Positions 46,044 to 53,869 of a stretch of DNA of 64,000 nt are shown piece by piece. This stretch comes from Saprospira sp. CCB-QB6 (GTDB lineage Bacteria; Bacteroidota; Bacteroidia; Chitinophagales; Saprospiraceae): assembly GCF_028464065.1 (NCBI RefSeq), contig NZ_CP116808.1, positions 2,373,501 through 2,437,500 on the forward strand, read 5' to 3'. A program made the position numbers and the translations under genes. The stretch's first letter is position 1, and each line of letters begins with the position of its first letter. The notes under the pieces were generated by a model. It had not been told where the DNA came from, ran no database searches, and saw only the letters and a program-made list of their open reading frames with translations.

Positions 46044-46306
46044 GATTTTATGGATTTGCTCTCTGACTTTCACACAAAAGTCAATATATAGATAATACAA
46101 TATTTATCCCAAAAAAAGCCAGCCTTTTTAAGCTAGCCTAAGAGATTTAAGGCTTCCTTGAAACAGACTCCTAAAGTCTGTTAAGGGCCTTTGTTTACGC
46201 CTAAAAATAGCCATATTTGCGACATTCCGAAAACAAAAGCAAAAAAAAAGTGGGCAACCTTTAGCCCCTTATTTTGTTTTGCTTACTGTATTCAAATCTC
46301 AATATC

Positions 46307-47527
46307 ATGAAAATAAAATTTAGCCCTAGCGAAAAACTCTTACTTTTTAGTTTGGCAGGGGCAAAGTTTACGCACATTATGGACTTTATGGTCCTTATGC
46401 CTCTAGGCCCACAACTTATGCGAGTACTCGATATCTCGGCCAAGGAGTTTGGGGTCCTCGTTTCTTCTTACACCTTCAGTGCAGGCGCTACCGTTTTGGC
46501 TAGTGCTTTTTTTATTGACCGATTAGACCGGAAAAAGGCGCTGCTATGGACCTATGCTGGCTTTTGGTTGGGAACCCTAGCCTGTGGTTTGGTCAATAGC
46601 TACGAAACGCTGGTCCTCGCCCGTATCCTAACAGGCCTCTTTGGTGGCCTGCTCAACGCACTCGTCCTTTCCCTAATTGGTGATGTGTTTAGCTTAGAAA
46701 AACGCGCCTCTGCTATGGGCGTAGTCATGGCCGCTTTTTCTGCCGCCGCTGCCTTCGGGGTACCCTTTGGTATCTATATGGCCAGTATGGGCAACTGGCG
46801 CTGGCCTTTCCTGATTTTGGCCGTGGCTTCTTTGCCCGTTTTGGTCGGCCTCTGGTACTTTATTCCAAATCTGGAATATAAGGAAGAGGGACCCAAAGCG
46901 CCTCCCTTTAGCATTATCCAACGCACTTTTAGCAATCCCAACCAACTCCGAGCCTTGGGCATGACGCTCTTGCTTATCCTCGGCCAGTTTATGATTATTC
47001 CCTATGTGAGCCCATTTATGGTCGGAAATATTGGCTTTAGCGAGATGCAATTAGTCTATATTTACCTCTGTGGCGGTATTCTCACACTATTTACTGGTCC
47101 CGCTATCGGCCGTTTAGCCGACCAAAAAGGCCACAAAAATATTTTTGTCACTTTTGCCATCTTATCCATTTTACCTCTACTGTTAATCACGCATTTACCC
47201 GATTACGGTATCCCTTTCGCCCTGCTCGTGAGCTCGCTCTTTTTTATCCTCATTAGTGGCCGAATTATTCCCTCTACTACGATGGTGGTCTCTAGCGTAG
47301 AACGAAAGTACCGAGCTGGATTTATGAGCCTAAATACCGCTATGCAACAACTAGCCGCGGGTATGGCCGCCCTGCTTAGTGGAAATATTGTGGTGGAAAT
47401 TGCCCAAAAAAATACCGATGTCGTCGCTATCGGTAATTATAATTATTTAGGCTACCTAGCAGTGGGCTTTACCTTTTTGGCCATTTTCTTGGGCCGAAAG
47501 ATTGTCCCGCTAAAAGAAGCTGAATAA
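46307..47527 (+). CDS. MFS transporter (DHA1-like)
   Basis: Twelve membrane helices in 406 residues. I choose the ATG at 46307, since the upstream in-frame ATG at 46274 adds a non-family tail. MFS landmarks: the loop 2-3 motif around FIDRLDRKKALLWTY, the RILTGLFGG stretch in helix 4 and a second-half GRLADQKGHKN loop. The family exports drugs or small metabolites by proton antiport, substrate unknown. The 263 bases upstream hold only an AT-rich leader and a short hairpin (CAGACTCCTAAAGTCTG). Confidence 0.9.
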   Translation: MKIKFSPSEKLLLFSLAGAKFTHIMDFMVLMPLGPQLMRVLDISAKEFGVLVSSYTFSAGATVLASAFFIDRLDRKKALLWTYAGFWLGTLACGLVNSYETLVLARILTGLFGGLLNALVLSLIGDVFSLEKRASAMGVVMAAFSAAAAFGVPFGIYMASMGNWRWPFLILAVASLPVLVGLWYFIPNLEYKEEGPKAPPFSIIQRTFSNPNQLRALGMTLLLILGQFMIIPYVSPFMVGNIGFSEMQLVYIYLCGGILTLFTGPAIGRLADQKGHKNIFVTFAILSILPLLLITHLPDYGIPFALLVSSLFFILISGRIIPSTTMVVSSVERKYRAGFMSLNTAMQQLAAGMAALLSGNIVVEIAQKNTDVVAIGNYNYLGYLAVGFTFLAIFLGRKIVPLKEAE

Positions 47528-47543
47528 TCTTTTTCTCCTTTTA

Positions 47544-47673
47544 TTTTGGGGCCCGCGGCCGCCCTTCGCCTTGGCGGCCGCCGCTATGCTGCGGGGCTCA
47601 CTATTCGCTCGGCCCTGCGGCGGCTGCGCCGCCTAGGTCTGGCCTGACGGCCACCGCTCCGCAGCGCTGGGCC
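47544..47673 (+). repeat. GC-rich modular hairpin repeat, copy 17 (F)
   Basis: Opens TTTTGGGGCCCGCGGCCGCC...TTGGCGGCCGCC (very similar to copy 11), hairpin 2 GGCGGCTGCGCCGCC, hairpin 3 TGGCC-TGA-CGGCCA. Left partner of the pair that brackets the tandem array. Confidence 0.9.
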
Positions 47674-47880
47674 GCTCATCTTTTGTCTTTTTTTGGGCGG
47701 TTTTCTTCGGCGGCTGGGCAGTTTTTTTTGGACTGTTTAAAACTTTGTGTCTGCCCTTCTCATCGCCTAGGGGCTTGTCGATTGGCTGAATTTGTTTCCT
47801 TTCTCCTGGTTAGCAGTTGTTCTAGCCCTTGCTTGTCCTCTTTTTATCTTCTATTCCTCTTCTTTAGTCTATGGTTCTAC
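47674..47880. other. Pyrimidine-rich non-coding stretch
   Basis: The plus strand is rich in T and C with many TTCT and TTTT blocks and a GGGCGG...GGCGGCTGGGCAG section. An open frame crosses it but has no start context, no family and low-complexity content, so I see no gene. A weak copy of the array unit (GCAGTTGTTCTAG) at about 47813 hints that the tandem array once extended to here. Confidence 0.5.
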
Positions 47881-47883
47881 TCT

Positions 47884-48254
47884 TTTACTGTTGCTATGCA
47901 GTGGTTGTACTGCTCTGATGTAGTAATTGACTGTTCGGCTGCAGTAGTTGTACTGCTTGTATGGAGTCCTTTACTGTATGCTAGAGGTGGTCAAAGTCTA
48001 TAATATAGGTTGTGGAAGTCGATTATGTAGGTTATGGAAGTCCATAATATAGGTTGTAGGACCCCAAATAGACGTCTCAGGACCTCTATTTAGAGGTCCC
48101 TAGACGTATCTCACGGGGTTTAGGGACGTATCTCATGCAGCTCGGGACGTACCCAATGGAGTTTAGGGACCTATCTCATGCAGTTCAGAACGTACCCAAT
48201 GGAGTTTAGAGACGTATCTGATGGACTTAGAGGACGTATAGTATAGATTTCTAG
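47884..48254. repeat. Degenerate tandem array of about 17 units of 19-23 bp
   Basis: Seventeen or so consecutive units of about 22 bp. Early units look like TTGTACTGCTCTGATGTAG (47905, again at 47948), middle ones like TTATGGAAGTCCATAATATA (48010, 48032) and late ones alternate between GACGTATCTCATGCAG and ACGTACCCAATGGAG (48122-48220), giving a 43-44 bp higher-order period. Neighbouring units are most alike, so the consensus drifts along the array. The unit length is not a multiple of three and varies, which argues against coding. Two helical turns per unit would place each unit on the same face of the DNA. Function unknown. Confidence 0.8.
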
Positions 48255-48351
48255 CCTTTTGGGTTTTAGTTTTCTGCTTGGCAGAGACAAAAAATAAATT
48301 CTCCTTCTGTATACTGAAGCACTAAAGAACAGGCAGCAAAAAGCGATATTG

Positions 48352-48593
48352 GGCTAGGTCCCCAAGGCGGCAAAGCCGCCTTCGGCTGAGGGATGGAAAG
48401 TGGTGCGGCGCAGCCGCAGACCCAGGGGCTGAAGCGCAGCGGAAGCCCCGCAGGGCCGAGCAGACCTGCGAGCCACGGCACAGCCCGACCCGCCCGATAA
48501 TTCATGAGGGTTTCCACCCTCATTTTGTATCGCTTCGCAAAGCGATACCGCTTTGCGCTGGGTTTCAACCCGGCGGAAGGGGCAGCCCCAAAA
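48352..48593 (-). repeat. GC-rich modular hairpin repeat, copy 18 (R), long form
   Basis: Reverse copy of the GGGGCAGCCCC subtype with the same three extra hairpins as copy 14: TGAGGGTTTCCACCCTCA, GCAAAGC-GATACC-GCTTTGC and GCTGGGTTTCAACCCGGC. Hairpin 3 is GGTGCGGC-GCA-GCCGCA, and hairpin 2 has a variant GGGGCT...AGCCCC stem. The whole gap 47528-48692 (1165 bases) holds copy 17, the pyrimidine-rich stretch, the tandem array, copy 18 and a promoter. Confidence 0.9.
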
Positions 48594-48629
48594 CAAACAG
48601 AATAAAAACAAGCCTTTAGTCCCTCCCTA

Positions 48630-48661
48630 TTTGGCAGAACTTTCGGTTTCTGTTATCTTTG
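48630..48661 (+). promoter_or_regulatory. Bacteroidota-type promoter of the aldehyde dehydrogenase gene
   Basis: TTTG at 48630-48633 and TATCTTTG at 48654-48661 fit the -33 / -7 consensus TTTG - N20 - TAnnTTTG. The ATG is 32 bases downstream of the -7 box. Confidence 0.7.
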
Positions 48662-48692
48662 AAAAGATTTTTGAACACAAAATTACAGCAAG

Positions 48693-50246
48693 ATGCAAAC
48701 AGCAGAGCAAATTGATATGAGCCAAGTGCTCAAAGAACTAGGATTGGCCGATGTCAATGCAGGTAGTAGCACTGGTTTAGAGGATTTTCACGAGGCCAAT
48801 GCGCCCTTGATTTCTTCTTATTCTCCCGTAGATGGGGCCTTGATCGCTAAGGTTTATGCGACTAGCCAGGCCGAATATGAGCGCATTGTTTCGGCTGGAC
48901 AAGCTGCTTTTAAGAGCTGGAGAACCACGCCTGCTCCTCAACGTGGTGAAATTGTGCGCCAATATGGAGAGGCTTTGCGTCGCCATAAAGACGCTTTGGG
49001 CCGCCTCGTTTCTTATGAAATGGGAAAAAGCCTGCAAGAAGGCTGGGGCGAAGTACAGGAAATGATTGATATCTGTGATTTTGCTGTTGGACTTTCGCGC
49101 CAACTCTATGGCCTCAGCATGAAATCGGAGCGCCCTAACCACAGAATGTATGAGCAATGGCATCCATTAGGGATTGTAGGGATTATCTCTGCCTTTAACT
49201 TCCCCGTAGCCGTTTGGTCTTGGAATGCTATGATTGCCCTCGTTTGTGGGGATGTTTGTATCTGGAAAGGCTCTGAAAAGGCTCCTCTTTGTGCTATTGC
49301 TTGCCAAAACATCTTGAAGCAAGTTTTGCAAGAGAATAAATTGCCCGAAGGCCTTTCGGCTATCGTAACAGGTGACTACCATGTAGGAGAGTGGATGACC
49401 AATGACGAGCGCATTCCATTGATCTCTGCTACAGGTTCTAGCCGTATGGGCCGCATCGTGGGCCAAACTGTAGCTGGCCGATTTGGTAAAACCCTTTTGG
49501 AATTAGGGGGGAACAATGCGATTATCGTTACGCCTCAGGCTGACCTAAAAGTGACGCTAACTGCTACGATCTTTGGCGCTGTAGGTACTTGCGGACAGCG
49601 TTGTACTTCTACTCGTCGCCTTATCGTCCATGACTCTGTTTATGATAAAGTAAAAGAGTTGTTGGTCAATGCTTATCCTCAACTTCGCATTGGTAATCCT
49701 TTGGACCAAAACAATCACGTAGGGCCATTGATCGACCAAGATTCTGTAAACACTTATTTAGCGGCTATTGAAGCCGCTAAAGCTGCTGGCGGAAATATCT
49801 TGGTAGAAGGTGGTGTATTGGAAGGTGAAGGTTATGAAAGCGGTTGCTATGTGAAGCCTTGTTTGATTGAGGTGAGCGAGCAATTTGATATCGTAAAAAC
49901 AGAAACTTTTGCTCCTATTCTATACTTGCTCAAGTACAGTGAATTGGAAGAGGCTATTGCTATGCAAAATGATGTTCCTCAGGGATTGTCTTCGGCCATC
50001 ATGACCGATTCTATCCGCGAAGCAGAGCTTTTCCTTTCTGCTCAAGGCTCTGACTGTGGAATTGCCAACGTAAATATTGGTACTTCTGGAGCTGAAATTG
50101 GAGGTGCTTTTGGTGGAGAAAAAGAAACTGGTGGAGGACGTGAGTCAGGTTCTGACGCTTGGAAGGCCTATATGCGTCGCCAGACCAATACCATTAACTA
50201 TGGTGCAGATGTACCTTTGGCTCAGGGAATCAAATTTGATTTCTAA
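48693..50246 (+). CDS. ALDH7-type aldehyde dehydrogenase (alpha-aminoadipic semialdehyde / piperideine-6-carboxylate dehydrogenase)
   Basis: NAD-dependent oxidation of an aldehyde to an acid; the ALDH7 (antiquitin) branch acts in lysine breakdown. The catalytic pair is E270 (LELGGNN) and C304 (GQRCTSTRR). The N-terminal YSPVDGALIAKV, MYEQWHPLGIVGIISAFNFPVAVWSWN and EIGGAFGGEKETGGGRESGSDAWKAYMRRQT regions are hallmarks of ALDH7 rather than other branches. 517 residues. Transcribed alone from a clear promoter and closed by a terminator. Confidence 0.92.
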   Translation: MQTAEQIDMSQVLKELGLADVNAGSSTGLEDFHEANAPLISSYSPVDGALIAKVYATSQAEYERIVSAGQAAFKSWRTTPAPQRGEIVRQYGEALRRHKDALGRLVSYEMGKSLQEGWGEVQEMIDICDFAVGLSRQLYGLSMKSERPNHRMYEQWHPLGIVGIISAFNFPVAVWSWNAMIALVCGDVCIWKGSEKAPLCAIACQNILKQVLQENKLPEGLSAIVTGDYHVGEWMTNDERIPLISATGSSRMGRIVGQTVAGRFGKTLLELGGNNAIIVTPQADLKVTLTATIFGAVGTCGQRCTSTRRLIVHDSVYDKVKELLVNAYPQLRIGNPLDQNNHVGPLIDQDSVNTYLAAIEAAKAAGGNILVEGGVLEGEGYESGCYVKPCLIEVSEQFDIVKTETFAPILYLLKYSELEEAIAMQNDVPQGLSSAIMTDSIREAELFLSAQGSDCGIANVNIGTSGAEIGGAFGGEKETGGGRESGSDAWKAYMRRQTNTINYGADVPLAQGIKFDF

Positions 50247-50267
50247 GCTAAATAGTTAAGAATTAAG

Positions 50268-50300
50268 GGGCTGCGGAATATGTTTCGCAGCCCTTTTTTT
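50268..50300 (+). terminator. Intrinsic terminator
   Basis: GGGCTGCG / CGCAGCCC with a 10-base loop and seven T, 21 bases after the dehydrogenase stop. Confidence 0.95.
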
Positions 50301-50382
50301 GTAAAATGAGGGGAATAAATAAAAAAATTTTAAACCTCGGGCCTTCCTTGGCATCCTAGAAGCGAAACAAGGAAGATGCGCT

Positions 50383-50961
50383 ATGAATAAAATAACAATG
50401 GCCCTAGAAGAAAGTAGTTACCTACAGCCAGAAGAGCAGGAATTGCTCCAGCAACTGCAAATGCCGCTAAGCTTTGAGCGTGCCTTTAGTCAGTTGGTGC
50501 AACAATACCAAGAGCGCCTATATTGGCATTTGAGAGGAATGCTTGGCCCCCATGAAGAAGCCGATGAGGTGCTGCAAAATACCTTTATTAAGGTATATAA
50601 AGGTATTGATAAATTTAGAGGACAATCTAAACTCTATACCTGGCTTTACCGAATTGCTACCAATGAGGCCCTTAGCCATTTGCGCAAGCGTAAGCGGCAT
50701 CGGACAGAGAGTCTGGAGCTTTTGGACCATCAGGCACCCGCTCAAGCGGATAGCTATCTACCTGCAGAAGATATCCAAAACCTATTGCAAGAAGCAATTG
50801 CTCTTTTGCCCGACAGACAGCGACAAGTATTTTTGCTTCGCTATTATGATGAAATGCCTTATCAAGATATGGCCGAGGTTTTAGAACTTTCGGTGGGTAG
50901 CCTAAAGGCTAGCTATCATCATGCAGTGAAAAAAATTGAAAACTATATTAAACAGCAATAA
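50383..50961 (+). CDS. ECF-type RNA polymerase sigma factor
   Basis: Region 2 (about residues 28-100: FSQLVQQYQERLYWHL, DEVLQNTFIKVYKGIDKFRGQSKLYTWLYRIATNEAL) and region 4 (about 135-188: LPDRQRQVFLLRYYDEMPYQDMAEVL...SVGSLKASYHHAVKKI) are both complete. Such factors redirect RNA polymerase to a small regulon. It is the first gene of a three-gene cluster: the next gene, a likely membrane anti-sigma factor, starts 1 base after its stop. The start could also be ATG at 50398. Confidence 0.93.
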   Translation: MNKITMALEESSYLQPEEQELLQQLQMPLSFERAFSQLVQQYQERLYWHLRGMLGPHEEADEVLQNTFIKVYKGIDKFRGQSKLYTWLYRIATNEALSHLRKRKRHRTESLELLDHQAPAQADSYLPAEDIQNLLQEAIALLPDRQRQVFLLRYYDEMPYQDMAEVLELSVGSLKASYHHAVKKIENYIKQQ

Positions 50962-50962
50962 G

Positions 50963-51601
50963 ATGAAGGACCCCAAAAAAGGAGCAGAAGTTTGGGCCGA
51001 GCTAGCGGACTTAAGCCCGCTTTTGGCAAAGCATCGGCAACCCTTACCCCAAAGTCAAACTGCTCCCCCCAAGGATTATTTCCGAAACCTGCCCCAACGC
51101 CTAGAAGAGCGCCTAGAGGCCGAAGAAGAACTGGCTAGCATTAGCCCATTTTTGGCTCAACATAAAAAGCCCTTAGCCGAAGAGCGCACTGCTCCTCCAA
51201 TTGGCTACTTTGAGCAAAACCTCTTGGATCTCAAAAAGAATAGAGCTCGAAAAAGAAAGCGCCTTTGGCCAAAAATAGGCCTGGCCGCCTCTGTGGCCCT
51301 ATTTGCTGGAACGGCAAGCTTTTGGCTACTCGACAACCCTCGCCTCAATAGCAATGCCATGGCAATAAATAGCGAAATGGCCGAAACTTACCTATTGGCT
51401 GAGCTCGATGATTTGCCTATGGATGAACTTATGGCTTATGTAGATGACTATACCTTAGATCAACTAGAAGCCAATTTGCTCCTCTCTACAACTGGCGCGG
51501 CTATAGAAGCTGAACTACTAGAAGAAACAAACAATGACGATCTTCAAGAATATCTAGAAATGGACGAACTAGATCAACTTGAGGATGATATTCTCAACTA
51601 G
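50963..51601 (+). CDS. Putative membrane anti-sigma factor with a duplicated N-terminal motif
   Basis: I use the ATG at 50963, directly after the sigma stop. The cytoplasmic N-terminus has two copies of a 45-50-residue unit: SPLLAKHRQPL...TAPPKDYF (about 18-41) and SPFLAQHKKPL...TAPPIGYF (about 65-88). A single membrane helix (about 108-127, IGLAASVALFAGTASFWLL) leads to a very acidic C-terminal tail (DELDQLEDDILN). Position and topology suggest it holds the sigma factor at the membrane; no known anti-sigma domain is recognisable, so this is an inference. Confidence 0.75.
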   Translation: MKDPKKGAEVWAELADLSPLLAKHRQPLPQSQTAPPKDYFRNLPQRLEERLEAEEELASISPFLAQHKKPLAEERTAPPIGYFEQNLLDLKKNRARKRKRLWPKIGLAASVALFAGTASFWLLDNPRLNSNAMAINSEMAETYLLAELDDLPMDELMAYVDDYTLDQLEANLLLSTTGAAIEAELLEETNNDDLQEYLEMDELDQLEDDILN

Positions 51602-51646
51602 AACGCTTGAAAAAGCAGTTCCTAAACAACAACAATCTAAATTCTG

Positions 51647-52192
51647 ATGACTATGAAGTATCTATCATTTATGATGCTACTCTTGTTGGGTAGCCTCGGC
51701 CTAAATGCACAACCCCCTGCAGATGGCCCCAAAGAAGACAGCCCCCGCCGTGAGCGTATGGAAGCCCTTCGCGTTGCGTATTTGACAAAAGAGCTAGAAT
51801 TGTCTAGCGATGAAGCTAAAAAATTTTGGCCTGTATATGAGGCCTTTAAAAAGGAGAAAGAAGCTTTGCGCAAGGATGGAAAAGCCCTACATCAAAAAGA
51901 TCTGGCCTTGATGTCAGACAAGGAAGCTGAGGGCATCTTTGAAGAGCAAATGAAGCTGAAAGAAAAGCATATCGCTCTAGAGCGCAAATACCATAAGGAG
52001 TTTAAGAGTGTTTTGCCTTTGCGCAAAGTTCTTATGCTCCAAAAGGCCGAAAGAGGCTTTAAAAGAGAGATGCTCAAAGCTATGAAAGGCCGCCATAAAG
52101 GAGGTAAACACCATGGCGGTAAGCACCATAGAGGCGGGAAACCTCATCGCGGACATGGCGAAGATGGTCCTCCCCCTCCCCCCAGAGATTAA
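51647..52192 (+). CDS. Secreted helical protein with a His-rich tail (ECF sensor / Spy-like)
   Basis: Signal peptide to about residue 22 (LGLNAQ). The helical core (LRVAYLTKELELSSDEAKKFWPVYEAF...) matches the small Bacteroidota proteins often annotated as sensors of ECF sigma factors and is reminiscent of the Spy/CpxP LTxxQ helices. The tail has repeats of GGKHH and HRG with about ten His in 25 residues and then PPPPPRD, a probable metal-binding region. It lies 45 bases after the anti-sigma gene, so the three genes are likely one operon and this protein the periplasmic sensor. Metal or envelope stress is a plausible signal (inference). Confidence 0.8.
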   Translation: MTMKYLSFMMLLLLGSLGLNAQPPADGPKEDSPRRERMEALRVAYLTKELELSSDEAKKFWPVYEAFKKEKEALRKDGKALHQKDLALMSDKEAEGIFEEQMKLKEKHIALERKYHKEFKSVLPLRKVLMLQKAERGFKREMLKAMKGRHKGGKHHGGKHHRGGKPHRGHGEDGPPPPPRD

Positions 52193-52220
52193 GGTCAATC
52201 TCACTCATTTTTTGGAAGGA

Positions 52221-52247
52221 AAAGGTCTGCTTTGGCAGGCCTTTTTT
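52221..52247 (+). terminator. Intrinsic terminator of the sigma operon
   Basis: GGTCTGC-TTTG-GCAGGCC followed by TTTTTTA, 30 bases after the stop and just ahead of repeat copy 19. Confidence 0.85.
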
Positions 52248-52248
52248 A

Positions 52249-52371
52249 TTTGGGGCCTGCCGCCTTCGGCGGCCGGGCTGTGCACTGGCTCGCAGGTCTG
52301 CTCGGCCCTGCAGCCGCCTTCGGCGGCTTGGGTCTGCGGCTGCGCCGCACCAGTTACAGGCCCCTAGGCCA
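52249..52371 (+). repeat. GC-rich modular hairpin repeat, copy 19 (F)
   Basis: Begins at the T-tract of the terminator (TTTGGGGCCTGCCGCC-TTC-GGCGG). Hairpin 2 is GCCGCC-TTC-GGCGGC, inverted relative to GGCGGC/GCCGCC, and hairpin 3 is TGCGGC-TGC-GCCGCA: both are compensated. Confidence 0.9.
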
Positions 52372-52401
52372 AAGCGAAGGGCTTTTGTTGGGCCTTTGTC
52401 C

Positions 52402-52722
52402 TTACCAAGGAGCAACCCCGTCTTCTTCATCGGCTTCTTTTTGGGGATAGGCTTGGCGGTAGGCCCATTTCTCTTTGGCCCGAGCAATAAACAATTGGGC
52501 CAGTAAAATATTGATGGGTTCATTTTGGGGCTGCTCCAAAATCTGTCGAACCTTATGCTCAGCAATGTCCCAACGGTAACAAAGCTGAAAGAAAGCCTCT
52601 TGCAAAGGATCCAGGTAGGAGAGGAGCGCTTGGGCCAAGGCTTCTTCTAGTTGGGCCTCTTCTTGGGCCTGCAAAAAAGGAAAGTCTTTGGCCAAAATAC
52701 TCAGTAGGGCAGGAGTAGACAT
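52402..52722 (-). CDS. Small cytoplasmic protein of unknown function
   Basis: The ATG at 52722 gives 106 residues (MSTPALLSILAKDFPF...). A longer frame to 52800 would read into repeat copy 20 and is not credible. The protein is helical and rich in Ala, Gln and Leu (EEAQLEEALAQALLSYLDPL, QLFIARAKEKWAYRQAYP) with an acidic C-terminus, no membrane segment. I do not recognise a family. It is exactly bracketed by repeat copies 19 (F) and 20 (R) with nothing else between them. Confidence 0.6.
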   Translation of the reverse strand: MSTPALLSILAKDFPFLQAQEEAQLEEALAQALLSYLDPLQEAFFQLCYRWDIAEHKVRQILEQPQNEPINILLAQLFIARAKEKWAYRQAYPQKEADEEDGVAPW

Positions 52723-52735
52723 AAGCGTATTTTTT

Positions 52736-52879
52736 AGGATGTAGAGGAGCGAAGCGACTGGCTGAGGGATGGACAGCAGTGGCCCGAAGGGCCAGACCAA
52801 AGCGCTTTAGCGCTGCAGGGCCGAGCGAATAGCGAGCTGCGAGACAGCCCGACCCGCCCTACGGGCGGGGCAGCCCCAA
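52736..52879 (-). repeat. GC-rich modular hairpin repeat, copy 20 (R, GGGGCAGCCCC subtype)
   Basis: Hairpins GGCCCG-AA-GGGCC, AGCGC-TTTA-GCGCT and CCCGCCC-TAC-GGGCGGG, closing in GGGGCAGCCCCAAAA. The left end GGCTGAGGGATGGACAG matches copies 18 and 21. Confidence 0.9.
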
Positions 52880-52885
52880 AAAAAA

Positions 52886-53446
52886 CTAGTCTTCAGTGAG
52901 ATAGCAAGCTTGTAGCTTTTCGGCCCAATAGCTAGGGGGCTGTTCATTGAGTAGGGCTTGATTGCGGATGGGAATATTTTCGGGTTGGGGATAATGGGCT
53001 AGGGCCAGTTCCATTTCCGCCTCTCGGATGAGGTGGAGCATGGGAAAGGGCGATCGGTTACTATAATGGCTGCTTGCTTGTTCATCTTCGCCAGCAAAAA
53101 GGTATTGGGGGTGAAAACTGGCGAGTTGATAATGGCCGCGCAAATCGAGTTGGTCAATGAGGAGATCGGCCAGATCGAGCAGGTCTAGATAATCAAAAAA
53201 GTTGGCAAAGCCGCTTTCAAAAATGAGCAAGCTCGTGCTAATTTGCGGTTGATCTTGCAGTTCCTGCAAAGCCTGTTCAAGGTCCAACAGGGCCGCTTCT
53301 ACGGTTTGGGCGCTAGAGCTGTGGTAGGCAATGCGATTTTGGCGATGAGGGGCATAGGCAAAAGGGCAAAGTTGTAGGTCGAGTACTACGGCTTTTAGCC
53401 AGGCCTGGGTAGCTGGAATCGCCTTGGAATTTTTATTTTCTTGCAT
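52886..53446 (-). CDS. DUF1415 family protein
   Basis: The N-terminal TQAWLKAVVLDLQLCPFA motif with its conserved Cys, the STSLLIFESGFANFFDYLDL stretch and the ASFHPQYLFAG segment are the family's signature. DUF1415 proteins are about 180-200 residues, cytoplasmic and of unknown function. Here 186 residues, so complete. It diverges from the MazG-like gene with 53 bases between the starts. Confidence 0.9.
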   Translation of the reverse strand: MQENKNSKAIPATQAWLKAVVLDLQLCPFAYAPHRQNRIAYHSSSAQTVEAALLDLEQALQELQDQPQISTSLLIFESGFANFFDYLDLLDLADLLIDQLDLRGHYQLASFHPQYLFAGEDEQASSHYSNRSPFPMLHLIREAEMELALAHYPQPENIPIRNQALLNEQPPSYWAEKLQACYLTED

Positions 53447-53499
53447 AAAAGCTTATTTTGAACAAGTTCTGGACGAAGATAAAGAATGCAAAGTAGAAT

Positions 53500-53841
53500 A
53501 TGGAAATAAAAGAAGCACAGGCCGCCGTAGACCATTGGATCAAGACGGTAGGCGTTCGTTATTATAATGAGTTGACCAATACGGCCATCTTAATGGAAGA
53601 GGTGGGTGAGTTAGCTCGTTTGATGGCTCGAATTTATGGAGAGCAATCCTTCAAACGGATTGAAGATGAGGCGAATGCCCAGGAAAACTTGGGCAGTGAG
53701 ATGGGCGATATTTTATTTGTATTGCTCTGTTTGGCCAATCAGACTGGGGTAGATTTGGGTCAAGCTTTGGAGGATATCATGGAAAAACGCAAAATTCGGG
53801 ATGCCGAGCGGCATGCCAACAACCCCAAATTGAAATCATAG
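53500..53841 (+). CDS. MazG-like nucleotide pyrophosphohydrolase
   Basis: All-alpha NTP pyrophosphatase of the MazG superfamily: LMEEVGELARLMAR with the E-E-x-x-E metal motif, followed by ENLGSEMGDILFVLLCLAN with the E-x-x-D pair. 113 residues make one domain. Such enzymes remove aberrant nucleotides. The next gene, serC, starts 28 bases downstream and probably shares the transcript. Confidence 0.92.
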   Translation: MEIKEAQAAVDHWIKTVGVRYYNELTNTAILMEEVGELARLMARIYGEQSFKRIEDEANAQENLGSEMGDILFVLLCLANQTGVDLGQALEDIMEKRKIRDAERHANNPKLKS

Positions 53842-53869
53842 GCCGCTACTGGCGGACAAAAAGAACCTT

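Noticed and set aside
47683-48003. Open frame of 106 codons on the plus strand
   Set aside because: Runs through the pyrimidine-rich stretch into the tandem array; the Ser/Cys/Leu composition reflects TTCT and TCTT runs, with no start context.
47884-48254. CRISPR array
   Set aside because: Units of about 22 bp are all related to each other and drift; there is no constant repeat separated by unique spacers, and no cas genes are present.
52080-52565. Open frame of 161 codons on the minus strand
   Set aside because: Antisense to the His-rich sensor gene and repeat copy 19; no family likeness.
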